DNA of 33,620 nucleotides from VRUE01 sp040879985 (GTDB lineage Bacteria; Actinomycetota; Thermoleophilia; Solirubrobacterales; 70-9). The stretch is from NCBI GenBank assembly GCA_040879985.1, contig JBBDJH010000005.1, positions 1-33,620 of the forward strand. The letters run 5' to 3'. Shown piece by piece: positions 1 to 11,196 of this stretch (the stretch's first letter is position 1; the number at the start of each line of letters is the position of its first letter). Under the pieces are notes generated by a model. The model did no database searches. It was not told the origin of the DNA and worked only from the letters and a program-made list of their open reading frames with translations. Position numbers and translations under genes: made by a program.

Positions 1-351
<351 letters not shown>

Positions 352-375
352 AAAGGCAACGCTTACCTTAAGACC

Positions 376-2487
<2,112 letters not shown>

Positions 2488-2608
2488 ATCTGGCTATATT
2501 TCCCAGGTTCGCCCGCAGGCAGCATGTTCCCGGCTGCCCGGCAGTTGCAAGCAGACTCAATCAGCCAAGTCAGACAGAACCCGACTTCGAAAGGTAGAAC
2601 GGAGAGCG

Positions 2609-3793
<1,185 letters not shown>

Positions 3794-3799
3794 CACCAG

Positions 3800-3821
3800 G
3801 GAGCGGGCTGCGGCCCGCTCC
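3800..3821 (+). terminator. Hairpin downstream of tuf
   Basis: ggagcgggc (3800-3808), a tgcg loop, and gcccgctcc (3813-3821) form a perfect 9-bp GC stem seven bases after the tuf stop. The following run is only ttcg, so it is a weak intrinsic terminator, an attenuator or an mRNA 3'-end stabiliser. Confidence 0.55.
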
Positions 3822-3867
3822 TTCGCCGCCGGCGGGTGGCGAGACAACAAAAAAAGGACATACGACC

Positions 3868-3929
3868 GGGGCGGCGCCCCATAACCAAGGGGCGGCGCCC
3901 CTTCCGCGCGGTGAGACGCGCGGGGAAGG
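3868..3929 (+). promoter_or_regulatory. Two stacked GC hairpins in the rpsJ leader
   Basis: The 13-mer ggggcggcgcccc occurs at 3868-3880 and again at 3889-3901. The two copies can pair through 12 of 13 positions across the 8-nt loop ataaccaa. The next hairpin pairs ccttc plus cgcgcg (3900-3910) with cgcgcg plus gaagg (3917-3922, 3925-3929), with a two-G bulge. With the post-tuf hairpin this makes three successive structures before rpsJ. They may attenuate or process the transcript; S10-operon leaders in other bacteria are regulated by L4, but I see no specific resemblance. Confidence 0.5.
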
Positions 3930-3947
3930 AACAAGAGAGCAATAACC

Positions 3948-4268
3948 GTGGCAACCATCGCGGCCCAGAAAATCCGGATTCGACTGAAGGCGTACGACCA
4001 CGACGCCATAGATCGGGCTGCCCGCGAGATCGTCGAGACCGCCGAGCGCACCGGCGCCTCCGTCTCCGGCCCGGTTCCCCTGCCGACCGAGAAAAACGTC
4101 TACTGCGTGATCAAGTCGCCGTTCAAGGACAAGGACTCGCGCGAGCACTTCGAGATCCGCACCCACAAGCGGCTGATCGACATCCTTCAACCGTCGCCGA
4201 AAACGGTCGACTCGCTGCAGCGCCTCGACTCGCTGCCGGCCGGCGTCGACATCGAGATTCGCCTCTAA
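3948..4268 (+). CDS. rpsJ: 30S ribosomal protein S10
   Basis: S10 is a head protein of the small subunit and, as NusE, a partner in Nus antitermination complexes. The 106 residues match the family (KIRIRLKAYDHDAIDRAAREIVETAERTG, then ISGPVPLPT-like SGPVPLPTEKNVYC, THKRLIDI near the end). The start is GTG at 3948, with gagag 9 nt upstream; no ATG lies in a better place. It is the first gene of the S10-type operon, behind a 154-nt structured leader after tuf. rplC begins 7 nt after its stop. Confidence 0.97.
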   Translation: MATIAAQKIRIRLKAYDHDAIDRAAREIVETAERTGASVSGPVPLPTEKNVYCVIKSPFKDKDSREHFEIRTHKRLIDILQPSPKTVDSLQRLDSLPAGVDIEIRL

Positions 4269-4275
4269 GGGACCG

Positions 4276-4905
4276 ATGGCGGCGATCCTCGGCAAGAAGC
4301 TCGGCATGACGCAGGTCTTCCGCGAGGACGGCGAGGTCGTGCCGGTGACCGTGATCGAGGCCGGCCCCTGCAAGGTGACCGCGGTGCGCGAGGCCGAGCG
4401 CGACGGCTACGCGGCCGTCCAGCTCGCCTTCGAAGAGGTCGCCGAGCGCAAGCTCAGCAAAGCCGAGCTGGGCCACCTGAAGAAGGCCGGCGCGCCGCCG
4501 CTGCGCCACCTGGCCGAGTTCCGCGACGAGGACCTCGGCGCCGAGGACGGCCCCAAGGTCGGCGACGACGTCACCGTCAGCGCCTTCGAGGCGGGTCAGC
4601 GGGTCAAGGTCGCCGGGATATCGATCGGCAAGGGCTTCCAGGGTGGGATCAAGCGCCACAACTTCAGCCGCGGCCCGGTCAGCCACGGCTCGCACAACGT
4701 CCGCGCGCCCGGCTCGATCGGCGCCAGCACGTTCCCCGGCCGCGTCTTCAAAGGGCAGAAGATGCCCGGCCAGATGGGCAACAAGCGGACGACCCAGCGC
4801 GGCCTCGAAGTCGCCGAGGTCGACGCCGAGCGCAACCTGCTGCTGCTCAGGGGCTCGGTGCCCGGCTCGCGCAATGCGCTGATCGAGGTGAGGACCGATG
4901 TCTAA
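4276..4905 (+). CDS. rplC: 50S ribosomal protein L3
   Basis: L3 binds near the 3' end of 23S rRNA and is needed for early large-subunit assembly. The 209 residues carry the signature stretch FQGGIKRHNFSRGPVSHGSH and the loop APGSIGASTFPGRVFKGQKMPGQMG that reaches toward the peptidyl-transferase centre. The loop contains the GQ typical of the glutamine methylated in other bacteria. Its last 8 nt overlap the start of rplD, which implies translational coupling. Confidence 0.97.
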   Translation: MAAILGKKLGMTQVFREDGEVVPVTVIEAGPCKVTAVREAERDGYAAVQLAFEEVAERKLSKAELGHLKKAGAPPLRHLAEFRDEDLGAEDGPKVGDDVTVSAFEAGQRVKVAGISIGKGFQGGIKRHNFSRGPVSHGSHNVRAPGSIGASTFPGRVFKGQKMPGQMGNKRTTQRGLEVAEVDAERNLLLLRGSVPGSRNALIEVRTDV

Positions 4906-5509
4906 AGCGACGGTGCTCGGCAAGACGACCAAGGCCGACCTGCCGAAGGAGCTCTTCGCCGAGCCCTTCCACCAGTCGCTGGTGCACGAGACGGCGCGCG
5001 CCGACCTCGCCTCGCGCCGCCGCGGCACCGCCTCGACGCTGACCCGCGGCGAGGTCGCCTTCACCACCGCCAAGGCCTGGCGCCAGAAGGGGACCGGCCG
5101 CGCCCGCGCCGGCACGCTCGGCGTCCCCAACCGCTTCGGCGGCGGCGTCGCCTTCGGCCCCAAGCCGCGCCACTACACCGTCAAGGTCAATCGCAAGGCA
5201 CGCCGCAAGGCGATGCGGGCGGCGCTCTCGGTGCACGCCGAGCGCGGCAGTGTCGCCGTGCTCGATCCCGCCGCCTTCGAGACCCCGTCGACCAAAGCGG
5301 CGGCCCAGGCGCTGGCGAAATGGGGCGCGAAGCTGCCGACCCTGCTCGTCCTCGACGCCGAGGAGACCGGCGCCCTGAAGAGCTTCCGCAACATCGCCCG
5401 GGTCGAGGTCGCCGAGGTCAGCGCGATCGGCGTCGCCGACGTGATCGGCGCCGCCTCGCTGGTCCTCTCCGAGAAGGCGCTGGAGACCTTGAAGGGGAGG
5501 CTGGGCTGA
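4898..5509 (+). CDS. rplD: 50S ribosomal protein L4
   Basis: L4 binds 23S rRNA domain I and lines the exit tunnel; in some bacteria it represses its own operon. The 203 residues contain the conserved loop KAWRQKGTGRARAGT followed by FGGGVAFGPKPRHY. The ATG at 4898 lies inside the end of rplC, with a gaggtgagga ribosome-binding site. The usual RSP after the Arg-rich loop is replaced by TLGVPN, a minor lineage difference. Its TGA overlaps the rplW ATG by one base. Confidence 0.96.
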   Translation: MSKATVLGKTTKADLPKELFAEPFHQSLVHETARADLASRRRGTASTLTRGEVAFTTAKAWRQKGTGRARAGTLGVPNRFGGGVAFGPKPRHYTVKVNRKARRKAMRAALSVHAERGSVAVLDPAAFETPSTKAAAQALAKWGAKLPTLLVLDAEETGALKSFRNIARVEVAEVSAIGVADVIGAASLVLSEKALETLKGRLG

Positions 5510-5799
5510 TGGACGCGGGCCAGATCATCGTCCGCCCGGTCGTCTCGGAGAAGAGCTACGCCCTGATCGGCGAAGGCAAGTACACCTTCCGGGTCAACGA
5601 CCGCGCCCACAAGACCCAGATCGCCAGCGCGGTCGAAGAGATCTTCGGCGTCGGCGTGGCCGCGGTACGGACCTCCAAGGTGCGGCCGAAGCCGAAGCGC
5701 CGCAACCTCAGCAAAGGCCGCACCCGCGGCTGGAAGAAGGCTGTCGTGCAGCTCTCTCCCGGCGAGCGGATCGAGCTCTTCGAAGGCGCCGAGGGATAG
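5509..5799 (+). CDS. rplW: 50S ribosomal protein L23
   Basis: L23 sits at the exit-tunnel mouth and is a docking site for trigger factor and SRP. The 96 residues begin MDAGQIIVRPVVSEKSY, with the family's IRPVxSEK motif, and include VEEIFGVGVAAVRT and RPKPKRRNLSKGRTRGWKKA. The start is set by the TGATG overlap with rplD. A longer frame upstream lies inside rplD and is not needed. Confidence 0.96.
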   Translation: MDAGQIIVRPVVSEKSYALIGEGKYTFRVNDRAHKTQIASAVEEIFGVGVAAVRTSKVRPKPKRRNLSKGRTRGWKKAVVQLSPGERIELFEGAEG

Positions 5800-5807
5800 G
5801 CAGGCTG

Positions 5808-6653
5808 ATGGCAAACCGCAAAACCAAACCGACCAGCCCAGGGCGCCGCTTCGCGACCTACCCGCTGCGCGAGCAGCTGACCGCGGACAAGCCCGAGGCG
5901 AAGCTGACCGAAGGGCTGCGCAAGTCCGGCGGGCGCAACTCCAACGGCCGCGTCACCGCCCGCCATCGCGGCGGCGGCGCCAAGCGGCGCTACCGCAAGA
6001 TCGACTTCAAGCGGCTCAAGGACGGTGTGCCGGCCAAGGTGGCCAGCATCGAGTACGACCCGAACCGCAGCTGCTACATCGCCCTGCTGCACTACGCCGA
6101 CGGCGAGAAGAGCTACATCCTCGCCCCCGCCGGGCTCTCCCCGGGCGACACGGTCCAGTCGGGCAAGGGCGCCGACATCAAACCGGGCCACGCGCTGAGC
6201 CTGGGCGAGATGCCGACCGGCACGATCGTCCACAACGTCGAGCTGACCGCGGGCCAGGGCGGCAAGATGGGCCGCGCCGCCGGCACCGCGATCCAGCTGA
6301 TCGCGAAGGAGGGCGAGATGGTGACGCTGCGGCTGCCCTCCTCGGAGATGCGGATGGTGCGCGCCGAGTGCCGCGCCACGGTCGGCCAGCTCTCCAACGC
6401 CGAGCACCAGAACATGACCGTCGGCAAGGCCGGGCGCAGCCGCCACAAGGGCAAGCGGCCGCAGACCAGGGGTGTGGCGATGAACCCGGTCGACCACCCG
6501 CATGGCGGCGGCGAGGCCCACCACACCCCCGGCGGCCACCCGGTGACCCCGTGGGGCAAGCCGACGCTCGGCTACCGGACCCGCAAGAAGGGCAAGCAGT
6601 CCGACCGCTACATCGTGCGAGGCCGTAAGCGCGGCAAGAAGAAGGGCAGGTAG
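5808..6653 (+). CDS. rplB: 50S ribosomal protein L2
   Basis: L2 is among the most conserved large-subunit proteins; it binds 23S rRNA domain IV and supports subunit joining and peptidyl transfer. The 281 residues show the N-terminal KPTSPGRRF, the RGGGAKRRYRKIDFKR segment, and the C-terminal GVAMNPVDHPHGGGEA with the conserved histidine, followed by a basic GRKRGKKKGR tail. It starts 8 nt after rplW. Nothing unusual was seen. Confidence 0.98.
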   Translation: MANRKTKPTSPGRRFATYPLREQLTADKPEAKLTEGLRKSGGRNSNGRVTARHRGGGAKRRYRKIDFKRLKDGVPAKVASIEYDPNRSCYIALLHYADGEKSYILAPAGLSPGDTVQSGKGADIKPGHALSLGEMPTGTIVHNVELTAGQGGKMGRAAGTAIQLIAKEGEMVTLRLPSSEMRMVRAECRATVGQLSNAEHQNMTVGKAGRSRHKGKRPQTRGVAMNPVDHPHGGGEAHHTPGGHPVTPWGKPTLGYRTRKKGKQSDRYIVRGRKRGKKKGR

Positions 6654-6657
6654 GCAG

Positions 6658-6933
6658 ATGGGACGCTCGACCAAAAAGGGGCCGTGGGTGGAAGCGGCGT
6701 TGATGAAGCGGATCGCCGCGATGAACGAGTCCGGCCAGAAGCAGATGGTCAAAACCTGGTCGCGGACCTCGACGGTCTTCCCCGACATGGTCGGCCACAC
6801 GATCGCCGTCCACGACGGCAAGAAGCACGTCCCGGTCTTCATCTCGGAGTCGATGGTCGGCCACAAGCTGGGCGAGTTCGCGCCGACGCGGACCTTCCGC
6901 GCCCACTCCGGCACCGGCAGGGGCGGCGAGTAG
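6658..6933 (+). CDS. rpsS: 30S ribosomal protein S19
   Basis: S19 forms a complex with S13 in the head of the small subunit and contacts A-site tRNA. The 91 residues are typical: MGRSTKKGPWVEAALMKRI, SRTSTVFPDMVGHTIAVHDGK, and VGHKLGEFAPTRTFRAHSG near the end. It is separated from rplB by 4 nt and followed by rplV after 2 nt. Confidence 0.97.
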   Translation: MGRSTKKGPWVEAALMKRIAAMNESGQKQMVKTWSRTSTVFPDMVGHTIAVHDGKKHVPVFISESMVGHKLGEFAPTRTFRAHSGTGRGGE

Positions 6934-6935
6934 CG

Positions 6936-7496
6936 ATGGCGCTCGAGAAGAAGCAGCGTGACCCGACGACCAAGAAAGAGTCGGGCAAGAAAGCTTCCGG
7001 CGAGAAAAAACCGCCGAAAAAAGCCGCCGCGAAAGCGGCGCCGAAAAAAGACGCGAAAAAACCGGCGGAGAAAAAAGGCGCCGCGAAACCGGCGGCCAAA
7101 ACCACTGCGAAAAAAGAGGCGACGAAGGAGAAAGCGCCGAAGCCGGCGCCGCTCGTCGTCCGCGCCAGCTCCCGCTACGTGCGGATCGCGCCCCGCAAGG
7201 CCCGCCTGATCGCCGACCAGGTCCGCGGCATGCAGATCGAGAAGGCGCGGGCGCTGCTGCAGTTCTCGCCGCGCGGCGCCGCGCAGGACATCGGCAAGCT
7301 GATCGAGTCGGCCGCCGCCAACGCGGAGAACAACCACGATCTCGTCGCCGACGAGATGCGCGTCGCCGAGATCACCGTCGACGAAGGCCCGACGCTGCGC
7401 CGTTTCCGTCCGCGCGCGCTGGGCCGGGCCACCCCGATCAACAAGCGAACCAGCCACATCGCCGTGGCGCTCAGCCCCGACGAGGAGAGCATCTAA
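6936..7496 (+). CDS. rplV: 50S ribosomal protein L22 with Lys/Ala-rich N-terminal tail
   Basis: L22 contacts all 23S rRNA domains and lines the exit tunnel with L4. The 186-residue protein is longer than the usual ~110-120. The normal fold begins at about residue 75 (VRASSRYVRIAPRKARLIAD) and ends AVALSPDEESI. The first ~73 residues are a low-complexity KKAAAK/EKK-type tail resembling histone H1 or eukaryotic-style r-protein tails, and are probably disordered. I chose ATG 6936 because it follows rpsS by 2 nt and the tail frame is continuous. A start nearer the core would need a non-ATG codon deep in the tail. Confidence 0.95.
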   Translation: MALEKKQRDPTTKKESGKKASGEKKPPKKAAAKAAPKKDAKKPAEKKGAAKPAAKTTAKKEATKEKAPKPAPLVVRASSRYVRIAPRKARLIADQVRGMQIEKARALLQFSPRGAAQDIGKLIESAAANAENNHDLVADEMRVAEITVDEGPTLRRFRPRALGRATPINKRTSHIAVALSPDEESI

Positions 7497-8230
7497 TGGG
7501 ACAGAAGATCCATCCCGGCGGCTTCCGCGTCGGCTACATCCAGAACTGGAAGTCGAACTGGTTCGACGAGAAGGGCTTCGCCGACGTGCTCGAGGAGGAT
7601 CTCAAGATCCGCACCCACATCGAGGGCAAACTCGCCCACGCCGGCCTCTCCAGCATCACGATCGAGCGCCGCGGCGAGGTCTCGCTGGACATCCACACCG
7701 CCCGCCCCGGCATCGTCATCGGCAAGTCGGGCAGCGAAGTGGACGCGCTGCGCAAGGAGCTGCACAAGCTGACCGGGAAGCCGGTCAAGGTGAACATCCG
7801 CGAGGTCAAGCGCCCCGAGCTCGACGCCAAATTGGTCGCCCAGTCGATCGCCGAGCAGCTGCAGAACCGGGTCGCCTTCCGGCGGGCGATGAAACGCGCC
7901 CTGACCTCGGCGATGCGCTCCGGCGCCAAAGGGGTAAAGCTGCAGGTCTCCGGCCGCCTCGGCGGCTCCGAGATGGCGCGGACCGAAAGCTACTCGGACG
8001 GCCGCGTGCCGCTGCACACGCTGCGCGCCAACATCGACTACGGCTTTTTCGAGGCGCGCACGACGGCGGGCCGGATCGGCGTCAAATGCTGGATCAACAA
8101 GGGCGAGGTCATGCCCGAAGGGTTCCGCTCCGACCAGATCCCCGCCGACGGCGAGCCGCAGGGCGGCCAGCGCGGCGGCAACCGCCCGGGCGACCGCTCG
8201 CGCGGCGGGCGCGGCGGAGGTGGTCGCTGA
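7496..8230 (+). CDS. rpsC: 30S ribosomal protein S3
   Basis: S3 is part of the mRNA entry channel and helicase site of the small subunit. The 244 residues begin MGQKIHPGGFRVGYIQNW. The KH domain contains RPGIVIGKSGSEVDALR, and the C-terminal domain GRLGGSEMARTE and GVKCWINKGEVMP. A ~30-residue Gly/Arg-rich end (GGQRGGNRPGDRSRGGRGGGGR) follows. The start overlaps the rplV stop as TAATG. Confidence 0.97.
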   Translation: MGQKIHPGGFRVGYIQNWKSNWFDEKGFADVLEEDLKIRTHIEGKLAHAGLSSITIERRGEVSLDIHTARPGIVIGKSGSEVDALRKELHKLTGKPVKVNIREVKRPELDAKLVAQSIAEQLQNRVAFRRAMKRALTSAMRSGAKGVKLQVSGRLGGSEMARTESYSDGRVPLHTLRANIDYGFFEARTTAGRIGVKCWINKGEVMPEGFRSDQIPADGEPQGGQRGGNRPGDRSRGGRGGGGR

Positions 8231-8232
8231 CC

Positions 8233-8652
8233 ATGCTGATGCCGAAACGGGTCAAGCACCGCAAACAGATGCGCGGCCGGATGCGCGGTTACACCAAGGG
8301 CGGCAGCCACGTTGCCTTCGGCGAGTACGGGTTGAAGGCGATCGACCGCGGCTGGATCACCAACCGCCAAATCGAGGCCGCCCGCGTGGCGATGACCCGC
8401 AAGATCAAACGCGGTGGCAAGGTCTGGATCAACATCTTCCCCGACAAGCCCTACACCAAGAAGCCGGCCGAGACCCGGATGGGCTCCGGCAAGGGCAACC
8501 CCGAGGGCTGGGTCGCCGTGGTCAAGCCCGGCAAGGTGATGTTCGAGCTGGCCGGCGTCCCCGAGGACCTCGCCCGCGAGGCGCTGCGCCTCGCCGGCCA
8601 CAAGCTGCCGATCAGGACCAAATTCGTGATGCGCGAGGGGGCCGAAGGCTGA
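8233..8652 (+). CDS. rplP: 50S ribosomal protein L16
   Basis: L16 organises the A-site region of the large subunit. The 139 residues show MLMPKRVKHRKQMRGRMRG, GWITNRQIEAARVAMTR, the KPYTKKPAETRMGSGKGNPEGW segment and LPIRTKFV near the C-terminus. I chose ATG 8233, 2 nt after the rpsC stop; ggagg lies 11 nt upstream in the rpsC end. The stop overlaps the rpmC start. Confidence 0.97.
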   Translation: MLMPKRVKHRKQMRGRMRGYTKGGSHVAFGEYGLKAIDRGWITNRQIEAARVAMTRKIKRGGKVWINIFPDKPYTKKPAETRMGSGKGNPEGWVAVVKPGKVMFELAGVPEDLAREALRLAGHKLPIRTKFVMREGAEG

Positions 8653-8864
8653 TGAAGGCTGCCGAGACGCACGACCTGAAAGACGACGAGCTGGTGGCGA
8701 AATTGATCGACGCCAAGCGGGAGTCGTTCAACCTGCGCTTCCGGCACGCCACCGGCGAGCTGGAGAACACCGACCGGCTGGGCGCGGCAAAAAGGGATAT
8801 TGCGCGGCTGCTGACGATTGCCAAGCAGCGCGGGATCGACGTCGAGCGAGAGCTGAGGAAATGA
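8652..8864 (+). CDS. rpmC: 50S ribosomal protein L29
   Basis: L29 is a small two-helix protein next to L23 at the tunnel exit. The 70 residues include LKDDELVAKLIDAKRESFNLRFRHATGELENT and the second helix AKRDIARLLTIAKQRGID. The start is the ATG in the TGATG overlap with rplP. Its last 4 nt overlap the rpsQ ATG. Confidence 0.95.
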   Translation: MKAAETHDLKDDELVAKLIDAKRESFNLRFRHATGELENTDRLGAAKRDIARLLTIAKQRGIDVERELRK

Positions 8865-9644
8865 TGGCTGAGGACGAGACTAAAAAAGAGACGCAGGACG
8901 AGGCGCCCGAGCAGGACGCTCCGCAGGACGAGGCGTCTGAGGCCGCGGGTCCTGTCGCGGANNNNNNNNNNNNNNNNNNNNNNNNNNNNNNNNNNNNNNN
9001 NNNNNNNNNNNNNNNNNNNNNNNNNNNNNNNNNNNNNNNNNNNNNNNNNNNNNNNNNNNNNCGCGGATGATGGGCCTGGCGATGAGGAGACTCCGGCCGA
9101 GGAGGCGGAAGCCCCTGCGCCTGAAGAGAAGAAAGCTGCGAAGACCGAGGCGCCTGCGGCTGAGCCTGCTGCCGCAGAGCAGCCCGACCCCGCCGACGAT
9201 CTGCCGTGGAAGGAGCGGCGCAGGCTTGAGAGGTCGCGGCGTCCACATGAGGCCACGCCGCAGCAGACGCCGGAGGAGCGTACGGCTGAGCGGTTGGCTG
9301 AGCGTAAGCGGCGGGGGGCCGAACGGCGTAAGGAGCGGGCTGCGGCGAAGGCGAAGAAGACCCCGGGGACCGGCACTCCGGTTGCCGAGAAGGACGCCAA
9401 TGCCGCCAAGATGCGGCAGGGGATCGTCGTCTCCGACAAGGGCCAGAAATCGATCACCGTGCGGGTCGACATCGTCCGCCGCCACCCCACTTACGAGAAG
9501 GTCATCCGCCGCTCGCGCACGCTGCACGCGCACGACGAGCGCAACGAGGCCGGCGAGGGCGACACCGTCCGCGTGGTCGAGACCCGGCCGCTCTCGAAGA
9601 CCAAGCGCTGGCGCCTGGTCGAGGTACTGGAGAAGGCGAAGTGA
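8861..9644 (+). CDS. rpsQ: 30S ribosomal protein S17 with long charged N-terminal extension, interrupted by an assembly gap
   Basis: S17 is a primary 16S rRNA-binding protein of about 80-90 residues. Here the normal S17 fold is only the C-terminal part (RQGIVVSDKGQKSITVRVD ... RPLSKTKRWRLVEVLEKA). It is preceded by a long acidic, then highly charged extension: EDETKKETQDEAPEQD before the gap; EETPAEEAEAPAPEEKK and WKERRRLERSRRPHEA after it. The ATG at 8861 overlaps the rpmC end. The 100-N gap at 8962-9061 makes the two halves appear in different frames, but each half is open up to the gap and has matching composition. If the bases cgcgga on both sides are one overlap, the halves join in frame to a protein of about 225 residues. 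An alternative is a start at 9294. Confidence 0.85.
8962..9061. other. Assembly gap of exactly 100 N
   Basis: One hundred N characters, the conventional placeholder for a scaffold gap of unknown length, sit inside the low-complexity extension of rpsQ. The sequence before ends in cgcgga (8956-8961) and the sequence after begins with cgcgga (9062-9067). Confidence 0.99.
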
Positions 9645-10012
9645 TCCAGCAGGAGTCGAGACTCAAGGTCGCCGACAACTCGGGTGCGCGGGAGATCCTC
9701 TGCATCCGCGTCAAGGGCGGCTCGCACCGGCGCTATGCGGGAGTCGGCGACACGATCACGGCGACCGTCAAACAGGCCAGCCCGCAGGGCGGCGTGCGCA
9801 AGGGCGAGGTCGTCCAGGCCGTCGTCGTGCGGACGCGCAAGCAGCTGGGCCGCTCCGACGGCACCTACATCGCCTTCGACGAGAACGCCGCGGTGCTGAT
9901 CGACCCGGCCAGCAACGCCCCGCGCGGCACCCGCATCTTCGGGCCGGTAGCGCGCGAGCTGCGCGATCGCAACTTCATGAAAATCGTCTCGCTCGCTCCG
10001 GAGGTCCTCTAG
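9641..10012 (+). CDS. rplN: 50S ribosomal protein L14
   Basis: L14 forms part of an intersubunit bridge and binds initiation and recycling factors. The 123 residues are typical: MIQQESRLKVADNSGAREI, the GVGDTITATVKQASPQGGV region, VVVRTRKQLGRSDGTYIAF and GPVARELRD. The start is GTG at 9641, overlapping the rpsQ TGA as GTGA, so the two are probably translationally coupled. Confidence 0.97.
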   Translation: MIQQESRLKVADNSGAREILCIRVKGGSHRRYAGVGDTITATVKQASPQGGVRKGEVVQAVVVRTRKQLGRSDGTYIAFDENAAVLIDPASNAPRGTRIFGPVARELRDRNFMKIVSLAPEVL

Positions 10013-10014
10013 CG

Positions 10015-10356
10015 ATGGCCAAGTCGATGCGAATCAGGACCGATGACATGGTCAAGGTGATCGGCGGCAAGGACGCCGGTAAGACCGGCCGCGTGCTGCG
10101 CACCGAACCGAAGCGCAACTTCGTCTACGTCGAGGGGCTGAGCATGGTCAAGCGGCACGAAAAACCGCGCCCGACGCAGGACGTCAAAAAAGCCGGCCAG
10201 CAGCTCGGCGGGATCGTCGACAAGGAGGGCCCGATCCACGTCTCCAACGTGATGGCGCTCGACCCCAAAGACGACAAGCCGACGCGGATCGGCATGCGCG
10301 AGGGCAAAGACGGCAAGCGCGAGCGGTTCGCGAAGCGCAGCGGGGGGGCGCTCTAG
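10015..10356 (+). CDS. rplX: 50S ribosomal protein L24
   Basis: L24 initiates large-subunit assembly by binding the 5' domain of 23S rRNA. The 113 residues carry the KOW motif DMVKVIGGKDAGKTGRVL, then VEGLSMVKRHEKP and the IHVSNVMALDP strand. I chose ATG 10015 because it is 2 nt after the rplN stop and begins just before the KOW domain. The open frame continues upstream inside rplN, which is not informative. Confidence 0.96.
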   Translation: MAKSMRIRTDDMVKVIGGKDAGKTGRVLRTEPKRNFVYVEGLSMVKRHEKPRPTQDVKKAGQQLGGIVDKEGPIHVSNVMALDPKDDKPTRIGMREGKDGKRERFAKRSGGAL

Positions 10357-10358
10357 CG

Positions 10359-11195
10359 ATGGAGGCCGCCACGACCCCTCAGTCCCAGGCCGCGCCGCCG
10401 CCGCGCCTGCGCGAGCGCTACGAGCAGGAGGTGGCGCCGGCGCTGACGCGGAAATTCGGCTACTCGAGCGCGATGCAGGTTCCGCGCCTGAACAAGATCG
10501 TGCTCAATATGGGAGCCGGCGAGGCGAAACAGAACGCGAAGATGCTCGAGGCGGCGCAGGAGCAGCTGGCGCTGATCGCCGGCCAGTACCCCAACGTGCG
10601 CCGGGCGCGCAAGTCGATCGCTTCCTTCAAGGTCCGCGAGGGGATGCCGGTCGGCCTCTCGGTCACCCTGCGCCGGGCGCGCATGTGGGAGTTCCTCGAC
10701 CGCCTGACCTCGATCGCGGTGCCGCGCATCCGCGACTTCCGCGGCCTCAACCCGCGCTCTTTCGACGGCCGCGGCAACTACTCGATGGGCGTCAAGGAGC
10801 AGCTGATCTTCCCCGAAATCGACTACGACTCGATCGACGAGGTGCGCGGTCTCGACGTCACGATCGCGACCTCCGCCGAGACCGACGTCGAGGCCTTCGA
10901 GCTGCTGCTGCAGCTCGGCATGCCGTTCGCCAAAGAGGGCCGGCCGGGCGGCGCCGCCGAGGCGGAGGCCGAGGCCGAGGAGGAGCGGCGCAAGGAGGAG
11001 GCCCGGCAGCGGGCCGAGGCCGAGCAGGCCGCGCTGGAGCAGTTGAAAGAGGAGAACCCGGAGGCCTATGAGAAGCCTGAGGCCGCGGGTCCCGACGCGA
11101 CTGCGGAGGAATCCGACCTCACCCGGTCGGAAACCTCGCCACCCGCGGGAGACGCCGAAGCAAAGGACTCCGAGAACTCCGAGGAGGAGAGCTGA
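10359..11195 (+). CDS. rplE: 50S ribosomal protein L5 with acidic C-terminal extension
   Basis: L5 binds 5S rRNA and contacts P-site tRNA. The usual ~180-residue fold runs from about RLRERYEQEVAPALTRKFGY to LLLQLGMPF (about residue 190). It includes VPRLNKIVLNMGAGEAKQN and GRGNYSMGVKEQLIFPEI. About 88 further residues follow, first a predicted charged helix (EEERRKEEARQRAEAEQAAL), then a Ser/Glu/Pro-rich end (SETSPPAGDAEAKDSENSEE). The extension is in the same frame with no break, so it is not a frameshift artefact. Parts of it resemble the tails of S17 and S5 in this window. Confidence 0.96.
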   Translation: MEAATTPQSQAAPPPRLRERYEQEVAPALTRKFGYSSAMQVPRLNKIVLNMGAGEAKQNAKMLEAAQEQLALIAGQYPNVRRARKSIASFKVREGMPVGLSVTLRRARMWEFLDRLTSIAVPRIRDFRGLNPRSFDGRGNYSMGVKEQLIFPEIDYDSIDEVRGLDVTIATSAETDVEAFELLLQLGMPFAKEGRPGGAAEAEAEAEEERRKEEARQRAEAEQAALEQLKEENPEAYEKPEAAGPDATAEESDLTRSETSPPAGDAEAKDSENSEEES

Positions 11196-11196
11196 G

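Noticed and set aside
2488..2608. tuf promoter (ttgcaa at 2545-2550)
   Set aside because: No acceptable -10 hexamer lies at 16-18 nt; not supported enough to list as a site.
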